Shown here piece by piece: positions 22,568-34,865 of a stretch of DNA of 64,000 nt. The stretch spans positions 1,054,001 through 1,118,000 of the forward strand of contig JAACJK010000165.1 in the NCBI GenBank assembly GCA_013368325.1, in the 5' to 3' direction. The notes below the pieces were generated by a model, which was not told the DNA's origin, did not search any database, and saw only the letters and a list, made by a program, of their open reading frames with translations. The DNA is from Ephemerocybe angulata (taxonomy: Eukaryota; Basidiomycota; Agaricomycetes; Agaricales; Psathyrellaceae). The translations under genes were made by a program, and so were the position numbers. The number at the start of each line of letters is the position of its first letter. Position 1 is the stretch's first letter.

Positions 22568-25201
22568 GTCCAGCAGCGCCGGTACTGAAGCTCGTCATGC
22601 GACGGAGAAAGGAGGGAGACAGGGGGAGGTGAGCTGACTTGCTATTCTGATATTGTGCTCATGACTGACCTGGGCATAGCCCTTCATTGTTGATAGCTCT
22701 GACGACGAGAAGTTAGAACGCCACTGGCTCCGAGCCCAACATAAACCCTAAGGCCCACTCGAAGATAAACGAGAAGAAGGCGAAGAAAAAGAAAGTCTGG
22801 TACACTTTCAATGACGACGAGATCTCATACCTCAAAGCGGGCCTCCCTGCTTATAACGCTCTTTTGACTACTCTCCAGGCCGATGCTCAGGGGGAACGTG
22901 GGTTAAAAGGGAAGAAGGGAAGGAAGAAGGACTGGATACACAAGAACATTGCCCCCAAGTTTATCGACAAGTTTTCATTAGACGCTGCGGATGGACCACC
23001 GTTAGCCGTCGTCAGAGATGTGAGTAATATGTTGGGTTCATGGGTCTTCTGATTGGAGTGACTGAGCTTTGCGATTGAAGTCGATCCAGAAGTGGTATTA
23101 CAACAATGGAACGAAGAAGCCAGCAAAGACCGGGGCGCACGTCGAGAGCCTTGCTGGCGCCAAGAAGCCTAAGGTGTCGAACGCCAAGGACCTATTCGCT
23201 GCTGAGAATCCCGAAATGGTCAAGGGCCGAATGTACATCAAACATCAGGAGGATGGTTCGAAGCGACCCATTGGATACTACCACAGTGCTCGACAGGAGG
23301 CGTACGATGAACTCGATTCAGAAAAGCGGAAGATGTACGAAGAGAAGGCAGCCGAGAAAAACAGGAATGCCCATGCGCCCCCAACGGCAGACGAGATATT
23401 CGAGTAAGCTGCCATATCAGTTCACCATCGTACACATGCTCACAGCTTGTATCGCAGGAACCAACAGAATATTGGCGGCAAGACGCTTGAAGCATTGAGC
23501 GAGCTCATTGGCTTCAAGCGAGGGCAATGCGGAGATGTCGTCTATTTTGTTCAAGGTGCCTATCTCTCGAAGAACGATAAGTGGATGACGTTCAGGTATG
23601 TCCGATCATTCCCTGTCGATACTTGGTAGGCTGAATATGTGGCAGTAACACCATATGCCCAAAGGGCATCAAAGTCAAGCAAGATTTTCGAAAACATTTA
23701 GGCGAGGAAGCATACCTATCGACCATCCGGTCACCTTTTAAGGCGTTTCTCGAGACCATCCCCGTTCGTGAGTCTACACGCAACTGGAGGTTATCACAGT
23801 GACTAACAGAGATCTCTTCACAACATTCAGCTCGTAAACCACCGCCGACCCAGCCCGCCGTCAATGGACTGATGTTTGGAGTCGACCGCTACCCGCTCCT
23901 ATCCGACATTGACCCCGAGTCAATGGTTCCAAGGGAGCTTAGGGCCTTGCTGCGCGAGTTCATTGGTGCTGTTTGGGGTGCGTTGAGCCATACTTCAGTC
24001 TATCCAATACTCACGAGCGCACGTCACAGAGTCATGTTGTCCTGAGGAGTGGTCACGTCTCAAAGTCCCATGGCATATCATTGATTCGCGCCGCCATAAG
24101 ACTGTTTTGGTGATCGCAGGTGGTCTGACCCCCTCTCTCTCAACCCTCGACGCCTCTAGCGGTGATATGTCCCTGGCCGACGTCTTCCGGTTGCACGGAC
24201 ACCTCTTGCAATGCCAGAAGAACGGCCAACGAGGCATCACAATCAACGCCAAACATGGTTTATTCGAGAGCCTGGCCGGGGATGACTCAGACTATGACAG
24301 TGACATCGTCGAGCTTCCTGAACGAGGCCAGAAGCGAGGGTACACCCCACCCATGCTCCCTCTTCCAAAGTCCAAGACGGTCATCGCAACATCGCCACAG
24401 GCTGGAGGAGGCAAACAGGTGGAAGCAGCTCCGAAGAGTCTCCCAGATACTCCACCATCCCCGATCGACTTCTCGCCAGACGCTATACCAGCCGCTGTTG
24501 CTGCACTGGCCCAAGTTCACGGGGAGAAGCCCTTGGAAGAGGACGAATTGGAAAAGTGTGAGTGAGCGTCACTGGTACAACGAAACCTCACTTACCTCTC
24601 GTTACAGTCTTTTCACAGCCCAACCCCATGACGCAGGTAGAACAACCACCTGAAGATATCGAGATGAGCGATGACGAGGTCATAGATGGTGAGTGATTTC
24701 AGATCGTAAGAGAATATGTGCAGTTCGTAATCCTCTTTCTCAGATCTGAACCCGCAGAAGCGAAAGCGCAGTCCAACCCCAGACCCCAAGGACAGCAGTG
24801 ACGATGATCCTGGTAGTCGTTCCGGCAGTTCCAAGGCCCTCCAAGACTCCATTCGTGGTCGTGGAGGCGCACGGGCGCGGAGTGGTGGACGAGGGCGCGG
24901 GCGCCGCGGGCGCGGGCGCGGACGTGGTGGTAAGGTTGCGAAACCCTCGCGCTCACCCACACCGACAACGCCTGTCGCCGAGGTGAAGCGTAATTTGAAG
25001 CGGCAAAGGGAGAAGTCGGAAGAGCCAGCACCACCCAGTCCACCCAGGCGCGCACTTCGCTCACGTATCAAGCCATCCGACGCCGAGAAGTTGGGGACGT
25101 CCACATCACTGGACCTCGGGACACCGCCTCCTGGCTGGAAAGGGTTTATCCCAACGGACGCGGCTGGAAACCCGATTCCATATTCAATGTTAGGCTTGTA
25201 A
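22566..25201 (+). CDS. 720-aa protein with HMG-box-like segment and RGG tail
   Basis: Nine exons (22566-22628, 22717-23019, 23081-23403, 23458-23595, 23646-23767, 23831-23977, 24030-24557, 24608-24688, 24744-25201) join in phase. After a Lys-rich N-terminus comes WYTFNDDEISYLKAGLPAY. Residues about 140-210 resemble an HMG box (KDLFAAENPE, then AYDELDSEKRKMYEEKAAEK). A conserved-looking domain with Cys and Trp residues extends to about residue 470, then acidic and Pro-rich linkers, and a C-terminal RGG-type tail ([20 protein letters not shown]). These suggest a nuclear nucleic-acid-binding protein. It is divergent from the 21642 gene and shares its TIR-bounded unit. Family knowledge: HMG-type proteins occur as cargo in some basidiomycete DNA transposons; whether this is one is inference. 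No catalytic triad was recognised. Confidence 0.65.
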
Positions 25202-25244
25202 TGTTTCCTTTTTTCGAGAGACTCGGATACGGTTAGGATTCGAT

Positions 25245-25893
25245 CAGACTCCAAACCAGTCGTCTGTGGTCGAGGTCAAGGACCTATAACTTTTGCCGAG
25301 GTTTAACCGAATAAATGCAAAAGTTACGACCACAGACGACTGGCAACAAACACGTGTATTGTCGTGTTTACCTGCGCCCTTGATTCGTTAGCGGAGCTTC
25401 AATCATCGAGAGGAATCCAAGATGAAGGCTCTAGAGGCATCGTAAAGCCCTTTTAACGCATATAAAAGCGCCAGTGTCCTTCTGTATATGTCTGTTACTC
25501 AGTTCACATTTGGAAATTGGAGCTAACATACCCTGTGGCCCATCGAGGCTCAGAAAAGGAGTCCACACTGAAGGAAACAGTCAATCTCTATTCCTCCTGC
25601 ATCAGAAGCCTGCTAAATTGGTTTAGAGGCGCTGAACGGGAGGATAAGTACCTATACTATATATTAACGAAGCCTTCCGTGTCAAATTCATCTTATATCG
25701 CATTTGTTGTGCATTGCGACGCTCGAAGCCCCAGACTGGATTCGCGCGAGAAATGGGAGGGCACAGACAAACAAAGCAATACACATGTTTGTTGCCAGTC
25801 GTCTGTGGACACAACTTTTGCAATTGTTCGGATTATCCTCGGCAAAAGTACCTCTACCTGCTGGGTGTCCACAGACGACTGGTTTGGAGTCTG
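25245..25893. mobile_element. 649-bp non-autonomous DNA transposon with 9-bp TSD
   Basis: Perfect 9-bp duplications GGATTCGAT flank it at 25236-25244 and 25894-25902. Ends are inverted: CAGACTCCAAACC at the left and its complement at the right. Each end is itself a hairpin: CCAGTCGTCTGTGG at 25256 pairs with 25330-25343, and the same motif at 25795 pairs with 25869-25882. There is no coding capacity. A 9-bp TSD is typical of Mutator-like elements, while a CAG end also fits hAT types, whose TSD is 8 bp. Confidence 0.85.
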
Positions 25894-26119
25894 GGATTCG
25901 ATGGAATACTTGCATAGGATTCAAGTGTAGTTATGTAACAGTAGGCTTGTTTTATGATTCATAGGATTCCCCTGGTTTAGTTGCACGATACATTCTTCTC
26001 GTAGTACGATAGGATTGTATGGCGAATAGTAGGATTAAGTAGGATTTCTAATTATAGGCTATACCTTACCTGCCTTCTCACTCATATATTGAGAGGAAAG
26101 GATTTGAGGAATCCTTAAT

Positions 26120-26160
26120 CCTATAGCTATATCAAGAAACAGGTAGGATTAAGCGTACGA
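26120..26160 (-). repeat. Right terminal inverted repeat of the 4.9-kb unit
   Basis: Complement begins TCGTACGCTTAATCCTACCT and pairs with the left end at 21287. The flanking bases (GCAGG left, TCTACGG right) are not identical. Confidence 0.75.
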
Positions 26161-26165
26161 TCTAC

Positions 26166-27919
26166 GGTCACTGTCCCAAACAAGGGTGGTCCGCCGATCG
26201 AGCCAACGTACATCCCACCTTGGCTTCATCTGGGAGGTGGATATCCCCTGAGGCTGTTCCTCTATCAATTCCCTGCCAGCATCACATCATGATCATCCCG
26301 TTTGAATCACCTACGGCGCTTGGTTGAGCCTCTGTTCAGCTGGCACACGGCCCCATTTTTCCTTTATTTTCACTCTCTATCCGCTGCAGGAGATTAGTCG
26401 CTAATGAGAGCTATACTCATGTAGTCTAACCGTCGAGAGAGCTGAGTCAAGTTCCCGTTAGGAGGTTCTCATCCTCGTTCGCGATCATCCTCCCAAGCAA
26501 CAAGAGCATTATCATCAAGGAAAACCGAGCGTTTGGGGTTCCATCGAACGAAGCACCGAGACACCAGACTCCCTTGCACTACTACGCGGATCTGCGTGCT
26601 CTCCAATAGTCGTGAATATATGCGGGTGCATGACAGCCATGGTGCGACCTCCACCGGCGTATACGACAGTGTCAACTCTCTCTCTCTCCCTCTTGTGGCT
26701 CTACCCTCTCAACCCAGGATCGAAGGCACATCGACGGATATTCTCGACATAATCTAGGAGTTGTAGCCATCGAATGTCCCTCATAGTCGGGAATATGTGC
26801 TAGCACCTGAAAGATATGTAGGAGGAGACCTCTACCCGGACGCGTCGATGGTCGAATATGCGATAGTTATATCAACGGTTTACACCGATGTAAACGCTCT
26901 CTGTCAATTCTCTCTCAATGGGTCATAAACCCACCCTATCGGCCTAGCCACGCTACAGAGCCGCATACGGGGCGCTGAACAGCACTCAAAGGCACATATA
27001 CCTGCATACTCCCACCATCCCTCCCTCTCCCCGCCCGACATGAGGCCCATCGACACATAAGGCACCGAATAGAACATCCATGTAGAGTCATTCACTAGCG
27101 CTCCAGACCTCTTTATGCCTCACCAGTCGTAATTGCATGCTAGCACATTCAAGCTAAGACCAGACTCCGTCCTCTGTACGTCATAACAGTCGAATATATG
27201 CGATAGAACCCCGTGATTCTCAACCCCAAAGTCCCCAGAATCATTGACACAAGATCTAAGTACATAGTCCCTCAAATACATAGTCCCTCAAATACCCCTC
27301 CCGAAACTCAGTCCTCGACGAACCGTACTAACCAACCACACCGCAAACAAGCGCCTACCGGGCGCTAAGCCAAACTCGGAAGCGCACACACCCATGTATG
27401 CGCTCTCGGCTCTCTCACCCTTCCAGAGCTACCACCCCAGCCCAGTCCTACGCTACATCGACCCTTGAAGCTAAACCCAACCATGATATCCATACATATG
27501 CGCCCAAGGGTCCCCCGAGACTCAGTTTCATCGACAGCTTGACCGACCGGGCTTTAAACAGGACTTAGAGGCGCATACACCCATATAAACGCTCTCTCAA
27601 CCTCTCGCTCGACGGCTTCACCAGCCCCCTCGAACCATACTGCAGAAAGGATAACCCGGAGGCGCATACACCCATGTCAACGCCCGCCCACTCCCAGCCC
27701 TATCTATCTCAAGACACATCGACGCGACGCGCATGCCCAGCACGATCCCTCACCCACCCCTCAAAATCGTCACACACAACACCACTCTTCCCTGAATGCA
27801 AAACACATACGACGAATACGATTAACAACTAACAACTACCAAGTACTATCACCAATCACAACAAACTCAGAAGAAACCATCGAGGAGCGCGCCAAAAGTC
27901 TATAGCCCACCCCTCCTAT
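26166..27919. repeat. Satellite-like flank 3' of P2
   Basis: 26330-26620 is a copy of the 280-bp dispersed repeat seen at 12860. 26620-27900 carries the GCGCATACACCCA motif family and aligns with the flank of P1. No gene is supported. Confidence 0.65.
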
Positions 27920-30035
27920 CTAATAAAACCTCTTCCCCTCCTCCCTCTCCCTCCCCCTCAAAAACTGCGGCTCCGTGCCCTTGAAGTACACATCCTTCCA
28001 CAGATCCTCGACGGGCGGCTCGGGCGACTCCTTGGCCTCCGCCACGGCCGCGTCGACGGTCGCCTTGGCCTCCTTGTCGATCGCCTTGAGCTCTTGTTCG
28101 GTGGCGACGCCCCATTCTTCGAGGTACCTGCGGAGGGGGTTAGTGATTGTGGTTCTTCTATATAGGGAGGAGAGGGGAGGGGGGTGGAGAGTCGTCTGTC
28201 GACCGAGCGAACGAACGAACGCACGAACGGACAACGAACGGATGTCGAACGAACGAACGAACGACCGATTGAGTGGAACAACCCAGACCCCACAACAAAG
28301 ATAGAGAAGAAACGCACCTCTGCAACCCCCGAATAGGATCCTGCGTACTCCTCATACGCTGCACCTCCTCCCTCGTACGGTACGTGGTTCCGGGGTCGCT
28401 CATCGAGTGTCCACCTAACGAGCACAGCGAGTATCGAGCGGAGCGAGTTACGAACGCAGTGAGTTTCGAGCGTAGCGAGTTCGAGCGCAGTGAGAGTGAC
28501 AAAGAGAGTTTAGAATAGAACGAAGTGAGTTTGCGTTACTTAAACGAATGGGGAGGAACGCACCGTAGCGGTAAGTCACGAACTCGAGGACGAGCGGGCC
28601 GTTCTGGTCGTCCACGGCCCACTTGCGGGCGTAGGCGACGGCCTGCTTGGCGGCGATGATGTCCATGCCGTTGACCTGCGAGCATCGCGAGCGAGGGAGC
28701 GAGCGGGCGAGGGAGCGAGCGGGCGTGCGATGCGAAGAGCGGGCGTGCGATACGAAGAGCGGGCGCCAGAGCGAGAAGGGAGAGAGGGTGGAGGGAAAGA
28801 GAGAGTCAGTCAGCTGGAATGGAGAAAGAAGGAGGAGAAAGAGAGAACGCACCTGGAGGCCAGGAATCTTATCACCCCTCGTAAAGTACGCCGTATTACT
28901 CGAACTCCTCTCCGCCGGCGTCCCCATCCCATACTTATTATTCTCACAAACAAAGATCGTCGGAAGATTCCAGAGCTTCGCCATATTATAGGCTTCGAAC
29001 ACTTGCCCCTGATTACTCGCCCCATCGCCATACATCGCAAACGTGCAATTCTTCTCGCCCTTATACTGTTGAGCGAACGCGGCCCCAGCGCCGACGGGGA
29101 CCTGGGCGCCGACGATGCCGTTGCCGCCGAAGAAGGAGGGGGTGAAGATGTGCATGGAGCCGCCCTTGCCTTGGGACATGCCGCCCTTGCGGCCGAGGAG
29201 CTCGGCGATGACGCCTGCGAGCGAGCGAGCGATAGCGAGCGAGCACATTCGTTCGTGCGTTGATTCGAGGTGGTTAAGGAAGGGGTGGGAGGGAGAAGGA
29301 AGAGAGTTAGTGGATGATAGGAGGAGAGGGGGGAGAGCGCACCCTTGATGGAGCCGCCGCGGAGGACGGCGAAGGGGTGGCAGCGGTATCCGGTGATGAC
29401 ACGGTCGTCCTTCTCAATACCGTGCTCCATACCGACAGAGACAGCTTCCTATACAGACGAACGGGAGAGAACGGGATCGTCAGCACCGAGTAACACCTCA
29501 CACCTCCGTTCAAACCATGAACCCGAGCTCACACGAGCTCAAGCCCACGACGGAACACAGAAAGAAAAGAGAAGAGAATGAAGAGAAACCGCACGCACCT
29601 GCCCAATAGCCAAATGACAGAACCCCCTAATCATCTTCGCCTTATACAACGCGTCCGCGGCCATCTCCATGCGGCGCATCGTCGTCATCTGCTGGTACAT
29701 CTCCAGCAGCTCGCTCTTCGTCACCTGCACCTCCAGGTCGGGTTTGGGGCAGTTGTACGTCTGGAAGGAGTCTTCGTGCAGCTTGAGGGTGAAGGGCTCC
29801 GAGGCGTCTGAGGGGGCTTGGTGCAGCTGCGTCGTGTCGGCGGTGGTTTGGACGCCGCGGGCTCCGAGAGGCTGGACAAGATGAGTGGTTAGTTGTGTAT
29901 TTCGTTCGTTGTGGGGGCGAGGAGGAGAGGGGGGAGGGTAGTGCACCGGCGAGGGCGTATGTGGTTGCGTTCTCGGGGCAAGGACGAGACTACTTACGAG
30001 CCTGCGGAGGAGGCGCACGCATGCAAGCGAGCCAT
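27920..30035 (-). pseudogene. Pyruvate dehydrogenase E1-alpha copy P2, start frameshifted
   Basis: Exons: 30035-29998, 29871-29599, 29448-29343, 29214-28853, 28675-28564, 28414-28318 and 28127-27920. Exons 2 onward are open and match P3 closely, with the thiamine diphosphate motif (GDGASNQG to ENN) and the regulatory-loop sequence [12 protein letters not shown] intact. In exon 1 one T is lost just after the ATG codon pair and three more bases further on, so the 38-nt exon (42 nt in P3) is out of frame with exon 2, and no other in-frame ATG lies upstream. Initiation inside exon 2 would remove the mitochondrial presequence. P3 exons 4 and 5 are fused here: that intron is absent. Confidence 0.8.
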
Positions 30036-31509
30036 TTTCTTCCTCTGTCCTCTGTCTACAACTAAAAAGAAACTAAGCCCTTCTCTAGCAAAGAGCGGGC
30101 GGGGAGGGGGGAGGAGGAGACGGGGACGACGGGTGGTGGTGGTGAGGGAGCAAAATGAAGATTTGGCGGCGCGCTTTGGGGATAGACGTGAGTATATCTC
30201 TAAGCGGGGTGTTGAAGCGACGTGGGCACACAGACCCACCGATCGAACGGAGAACGGAGGTTGGTGCGCCATCGCCGACTACTCGTCCTCAGCGCACGCC
30301 GATGGACTCGGTCTATCCACAACTCTCCGCTAGGACTGGAGTCACTGAGGGCGATTCCATTCAATGAAAGAGCGGGTATTCATGGAGGTAGAAGTAGAGG
30401 GAACGAGAGCGGCACGGTAGTGGGTAGGACCAAGGTGGAGCAAGCGCTCTCGAAGGGATTTGCCAAACAAGTCAAACAACGAGATGCCGAAATGATGCCG
30501 CCGGCCAAAGCCGAGGTTCGTAGGCATACGGTGCGCGCGCCATTCTTCGCCTTCGTCCTGGACTGTACTTCCGTCCCTGATCGGCCCTTCCGAGCCTTGC
30601 AAAGAGTTGCAAAAGACATTCAAACCGGTTTCATCCATAAAGCCGATAGAAGCAATGCGCGAAGATTGAGTACAATCCATACTAGAGCTCAATAGTTGAC
30701 AGGACAGGTAAATGAGTCAAGAACATGCTTTCCTCCACTGGCCCCAAAAATATGACGAAATTCCACAACCCAAAAAATTACCCGAAAGGGGTGATCGGGC
30801 GGAGTGAGAACGTAGCCTCGTGGAATAGCCTCTGGGCGTCTAATCATGAAGCGGCGTCGAAGGAGGGGGTGGCGGCTGTGATACTTGCTCGTACCCCTCG
30901 ACGCATAAGGCGCGAGTCGCTCAATAGCAGTGAGCAGCGTGAGGTGGTACAGGTACAATGTTCATAGCACCTATCGCAACACAGCTCATTCTTCCTATCC
31001 TATACAATAGACGCCCATATTGGTTTGACGGTGACACAGCCCTATCGCTCCGAGTCGAAAGGTGTTCGCATTGGCCATAATATCCGGTGCTCGAGAACTG
31101 AGTTCAAGCATTCCTCGAGGGGTGACCTCCTGTCATTCAAGCTGAATAGAAAAGAGAATCTGAGGTTCTCTCTCCTGGTGGTAGGTACTCAGGAGGTCAC
31201 TCGGCATTCCCAAAATCGGTCACATTTTACGCGGGTTTTGCAACCCTAATCTGGACGAGAGTACCCTTAAATTTAACTTCCTCGAATGTTGTAAAATTCT
31301 TAGTCTCACATTATAGGGTATGTCGGGGTCGTGAACTTGTATTCAGGTGCAGTCGGCCATGTAAGGGGATCGGGCCACATTGAGTGGTTTCAAATTCCGT
31401 AGATTGGTGGAAAGGCTACGTGGGCCTAATCGGTAGCGCTGTGTACTTCAACGACAGCCGGCTTGAACGAAACGCTTTTAAATTTACTACTTATCAGCTA
31501 TCCGGCCCC
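30036..31509. other. P2 upstream region and intergenic DNA
   Basis: 30040-30175 is conserved with 41625-41760 upstream of P3 and is the likely 5'UTR and core promoter. 30365-30970 aligns with the flank of P1. From 31000 to 31509 I see no supported gene, though the frame of the next pseudogene is open from 31384. Confidence 0.5.
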
Positions 31510-34055
31510 ATGATGCGAGCCGAGGCTGTGGCATCCAAATTGCTTAAAAGCACCTCCATGTTCCATCGATATAAACTCACAATATCGATTAGCCAGCTCT
31601 TCCACAGCGTACGCAATCTTCCATCCCGCCTTCGCAGAACAGGCAATGGTTCATATAAAGTACGTTTAATCCTTATTGAGGGATCTAGGACTGACTGCTT
31701 TAACAAAGCCCAACCGGCGTTACCGAGGATGTTTGTCGAGACGAGTCCCCAACGACAGCTGCAGGAGCAGACTGTAAGTGAATTCCTCTCTCTGACACAG
31801 ACATTCTCTAAATGCGTCTTTGAAGCCGTTTCTCCACGTTCAAACGAACGGACTCCCAGCCTGTCGGACATCGATGGAGCTATATCAACTCAGCGTAGCG
31901 GGGTGGTACACTTGGCTCGCTTCGAACATACTGGCAACGTACTTGATCTAAAAAAAGCCATCTCCGACCAGGAAGGCGCGCTGGTGCTCATTCCCGAAGG
32001 CCATACCCTACTCCCCCCTCTGCTAAGCAACATCGGAAGCATGTATCTGCGTCTCTTTCAACATACTGGTGATCACTCGCACATTAATAACGCCATATCC
32101 ATACACCAGAGAGTGCTGGAAATTGTGGAGCGCATGCCGGACGGGCATGCGGATTTGCATGGCTTCAAAGGAAACCTTGGCGCCTCGTTCATGACACGCT
32201 TCAAATTGACGAACGAGCTCGGTGACATCACTCAAGCCATTTCAGCCCTGGAGGATGCTGTAAATCTCGCCCCTCTGGATCATCCGCACCTACCCAACCA
32301 CCTCACCAACCTCGGAATATCGCTCACTTCTCGTTCCAAGCGAGACCCGAATGTCGCAGACATTCATAAATCTATCTTTTTCCAGCAGAAGGCGGTGGAT
32401 CTCACCCCCGATGGTCATGAAAGTCTCCCTGACCGGCTGGGCAACCTTGCGAACTCGCTGGGGCGTCGCTACGAGCTTCAACCTCATAATCCAGAGGACA
32501 TTGCCAGGGCAATATCAGCGCAGCAGGAAGCATTGCGTCTCACCGGCGACGACACTGCGAAACTTCCCGGTATGCTCAACAATTTTGCGTTAATATTCCA
32601 ATCTCGATTTCGACGGACCGGTGATCTCTCGAACATCGACGAAGCTATCAAGGCACAGCGGAAAGCATTGGATCTCATTCCCGAAGGACATGCAGACGTA
32701 CCTCAATTTACATGTAACCTCGGAAAGAGCTTGCACCTCCGCTTCACCGCCTTCGGAGATACCACAGATTTGGACGAAAGTATATCCCTGTACAAGGCGG
32801 CAGCGACCTGCAAGTTTGGCCCTCCGCAGAGGAGGCTGGATGCCGCTGTCGTTTGGGCCCGGTTTTCGACTCAATCGAATCCCAAATCACCCGCGATACT
32901 GGACGCCTACGACACCGCCTTGGGTTTGCTCGCGTTGATGGGCGGTCTTGAGCGGACGGTGCGCGGTCGACATACCCAGCTTCAAGTCCTATCATCCCTC
33001 GCTTCCGAGGCTGCCGCCAGTGCCAGTAGACTGGACCGAGCCGATAAGGCCTTGGAGTGGCTCGAACAGGGCCGGTGTGTTGTTTGGAGCCAGCTCAACA
33101 GCCTTCGTATACCGCTCGACGAATTACGCGTCTACAATAACGAGCTCGCACAAAGCATTGCGGATATCTCCAAGCAGCTCGAACACGCTGGGTTCTCTCG
33201 TGCAGTATCGCGTACCGGCATGTCGCTCTCAGAGAAAATATCGGCGGAGGATGAATATCGTTCCCGTTTTCAGCTTGCACGGCGATGGGACGACCTCCTA
33301 GCAGGGATATACGGAGTATCGAACTCGGAGAGTGTTCTTGATTACGCGATCTCATCATACACTCCAACCGTCACCGCTATCACCGACCGAGTCAAGAACG
33401 ACGAAGGTCACTCAGTTAACAAGAACGCGTCGGGGCTCTCCTTACAAATCAGCCAAACCCACCTGGCGCTGGCTCAATCTCTGGGACGACGAAGGAGGTG
33501 CAGTCAATCTTCGATATGGTCACGAGAGGTGGGGTGCGAGCGCTGAAGGTTGAAGGGAGCGCGCTCGATGTCGGTGAATGTCTCAAGTATATGCAAGAGT
33601 TCAGCAGCATCCACCTGGCGTGTCATGCATCACAGAATGCGGCTGAGCCATTGCACAGTCGATTCCTATTTCACACCGGATCCTTGGATCTTGCGACCAT
33701 CATGAAATCGGATCTCAAACACGCCGATCTCGCTTTCCTATCTGCGTGCCAGACAAGCACTGGTGAGGCGAAGCTCTCCAATGAAGCCGTTCATCTTGCC
33801 GCCGGGATGCTCGCTGCAGGATACCGTTGCGTGGTGGCGACAATGTGGTCCATAAGCGATAAGCGCGCGCAAGAGGTTGCCAATGACTTCTACGAGTACC
33901 TCGGGAGCCATAGGGAGCGTGGCATGGACAGTATTTTCGATGGGACACTCTCTGCATATGCCCTGCATTATGCGATCCAGAATCTCAGACATCGCCTTGA
34001 CGACTCAGAGCATTCGTTACTTACCTGGGCTCCATTCGTTCACTTTGGTTACTGA
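31510..34055 (+). pseudogene. TPR-CHAT pseudogene, deletion and frameshift
   Basis: The 5' part (from the first in-frame ATG at 31510) is one long frame holding eight or so diverged 45-residue TPR-like repeats and the ALEWLEQGRC linker. At about 33300, roughly 170 residues found in the 1-3231 gene are missing, joining WDDLL directly to AGIYG in the CHAT domain. A 1-bp loss near 33438 moves the rest of the CHAT domain into another frame (to 34055). The His (HLACHAS) and Cys (LSACQTSTG) segments survive. An intron cannot explain the 170-residue gap. Its true start is uncertain. Confidence 0.75.
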
Positions 34056-34865
34056 GCTATCCTGTGTTATTTTCCATACTTATGCATCCTCTCAATTGAG
34101 TGCTTATATTAGCACCCCGCCACGCTGTTAGTAGTAGAAATCTCTGTAACGAAACTTGAGTAAGGTGATGTGATTCGATTGGGTAATAGGAATCGCCATT
34201 GACAGCTTCGAGAGTGGTTAGGGAGGTAACGCACGATCATCATTATCATCATCAATGCCCGACACTGATAGGTCAGTAACAGCTTGTACTTACCTTTCAC
34301 GCCTCTGAGCGACAAGAGGTGCGCACTTCTGGCAAGCAATCGCCACTTACGAAATGGGCGCTTAATTATCCGAATCTGGTTAGACGTAATCGTACCTTGA
34401 CCCAGCTGTGTTATCGAGCTGAGCATACCACAGCACACGCATAGATATAGTCTATTGCAGGGACTTATTATCTGTACGACTTTAGTGCGCAGATATTGAC
34501 ATAGAATAATAGGCAATAATTGGGACCTAGTTACGAGCGCATATAAATTGTACAAGAAATGTAGATTTGTACCACGAGGTACGAAAGGCGAACGAAATTT
34601 CAGCTCAGACCAAACGTCGGTTGACTTAGATGTGTTCTAGCACTTTCAGGTGGGCAGAGCTTTCAGCCAGAACCTCGGGAGAAGATAGGTTCCCTTCTAT
34701 TCTATGGGCGTCTCCGATGGTTCTGACCGCGTTAAAAGAGTCGTCTTCTCTTCTGTGTGATATTCCCATGGCCTCAAGGGGTTTTTCAGGAAGCGTAGGC
34801 CTGTTTTTGAGGTATATATTTCGAAATTCATGACGATAGGACTCTCATCTGCAGAACACCTCAAC
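34056..34865. other. Intergenic, promoter of DUF1996 gene at its end
   Basis: No gene seen. A TATA-like GAGGTATATATTTC lies near 34811, about 50 bp before the ATG at 34866. Confidence 0.45.

Larger units (their letters stand above)
21287..26160. mobile_element. 4.9-kb TIR-bounded unit carrying two divergent genes
   Basis: The ends are imperfect inverted repeats of 41 bp (21287-21327 and 26120-26160, 38 of 41 identical), beginning TCGTACGCTTAATCCTAC. Inside them lie subterminal arrays of AATCCTA on the left (21294-21530, at least four) and its complement TAGGATT on the right (25915-26150, at least six). Between are a 267-aa minus gene and a 720-aa plus gene. TIRs plus oriented subterminal motifs are typical of cut-and-paste DNA transposons, where they bind transposase. 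I see no clear target-site duplication and no recognisable transposase motif, so it may be an old or non-standard element. Confidence 0.6.

Noticed and set aside
31772..31805. Short GTAAGT...ACACAG intron in the TPR-CHAT paralogue
   Set aside because: Only about 33 bp, below the intron size seen elsewhere, and the frame is open through it.
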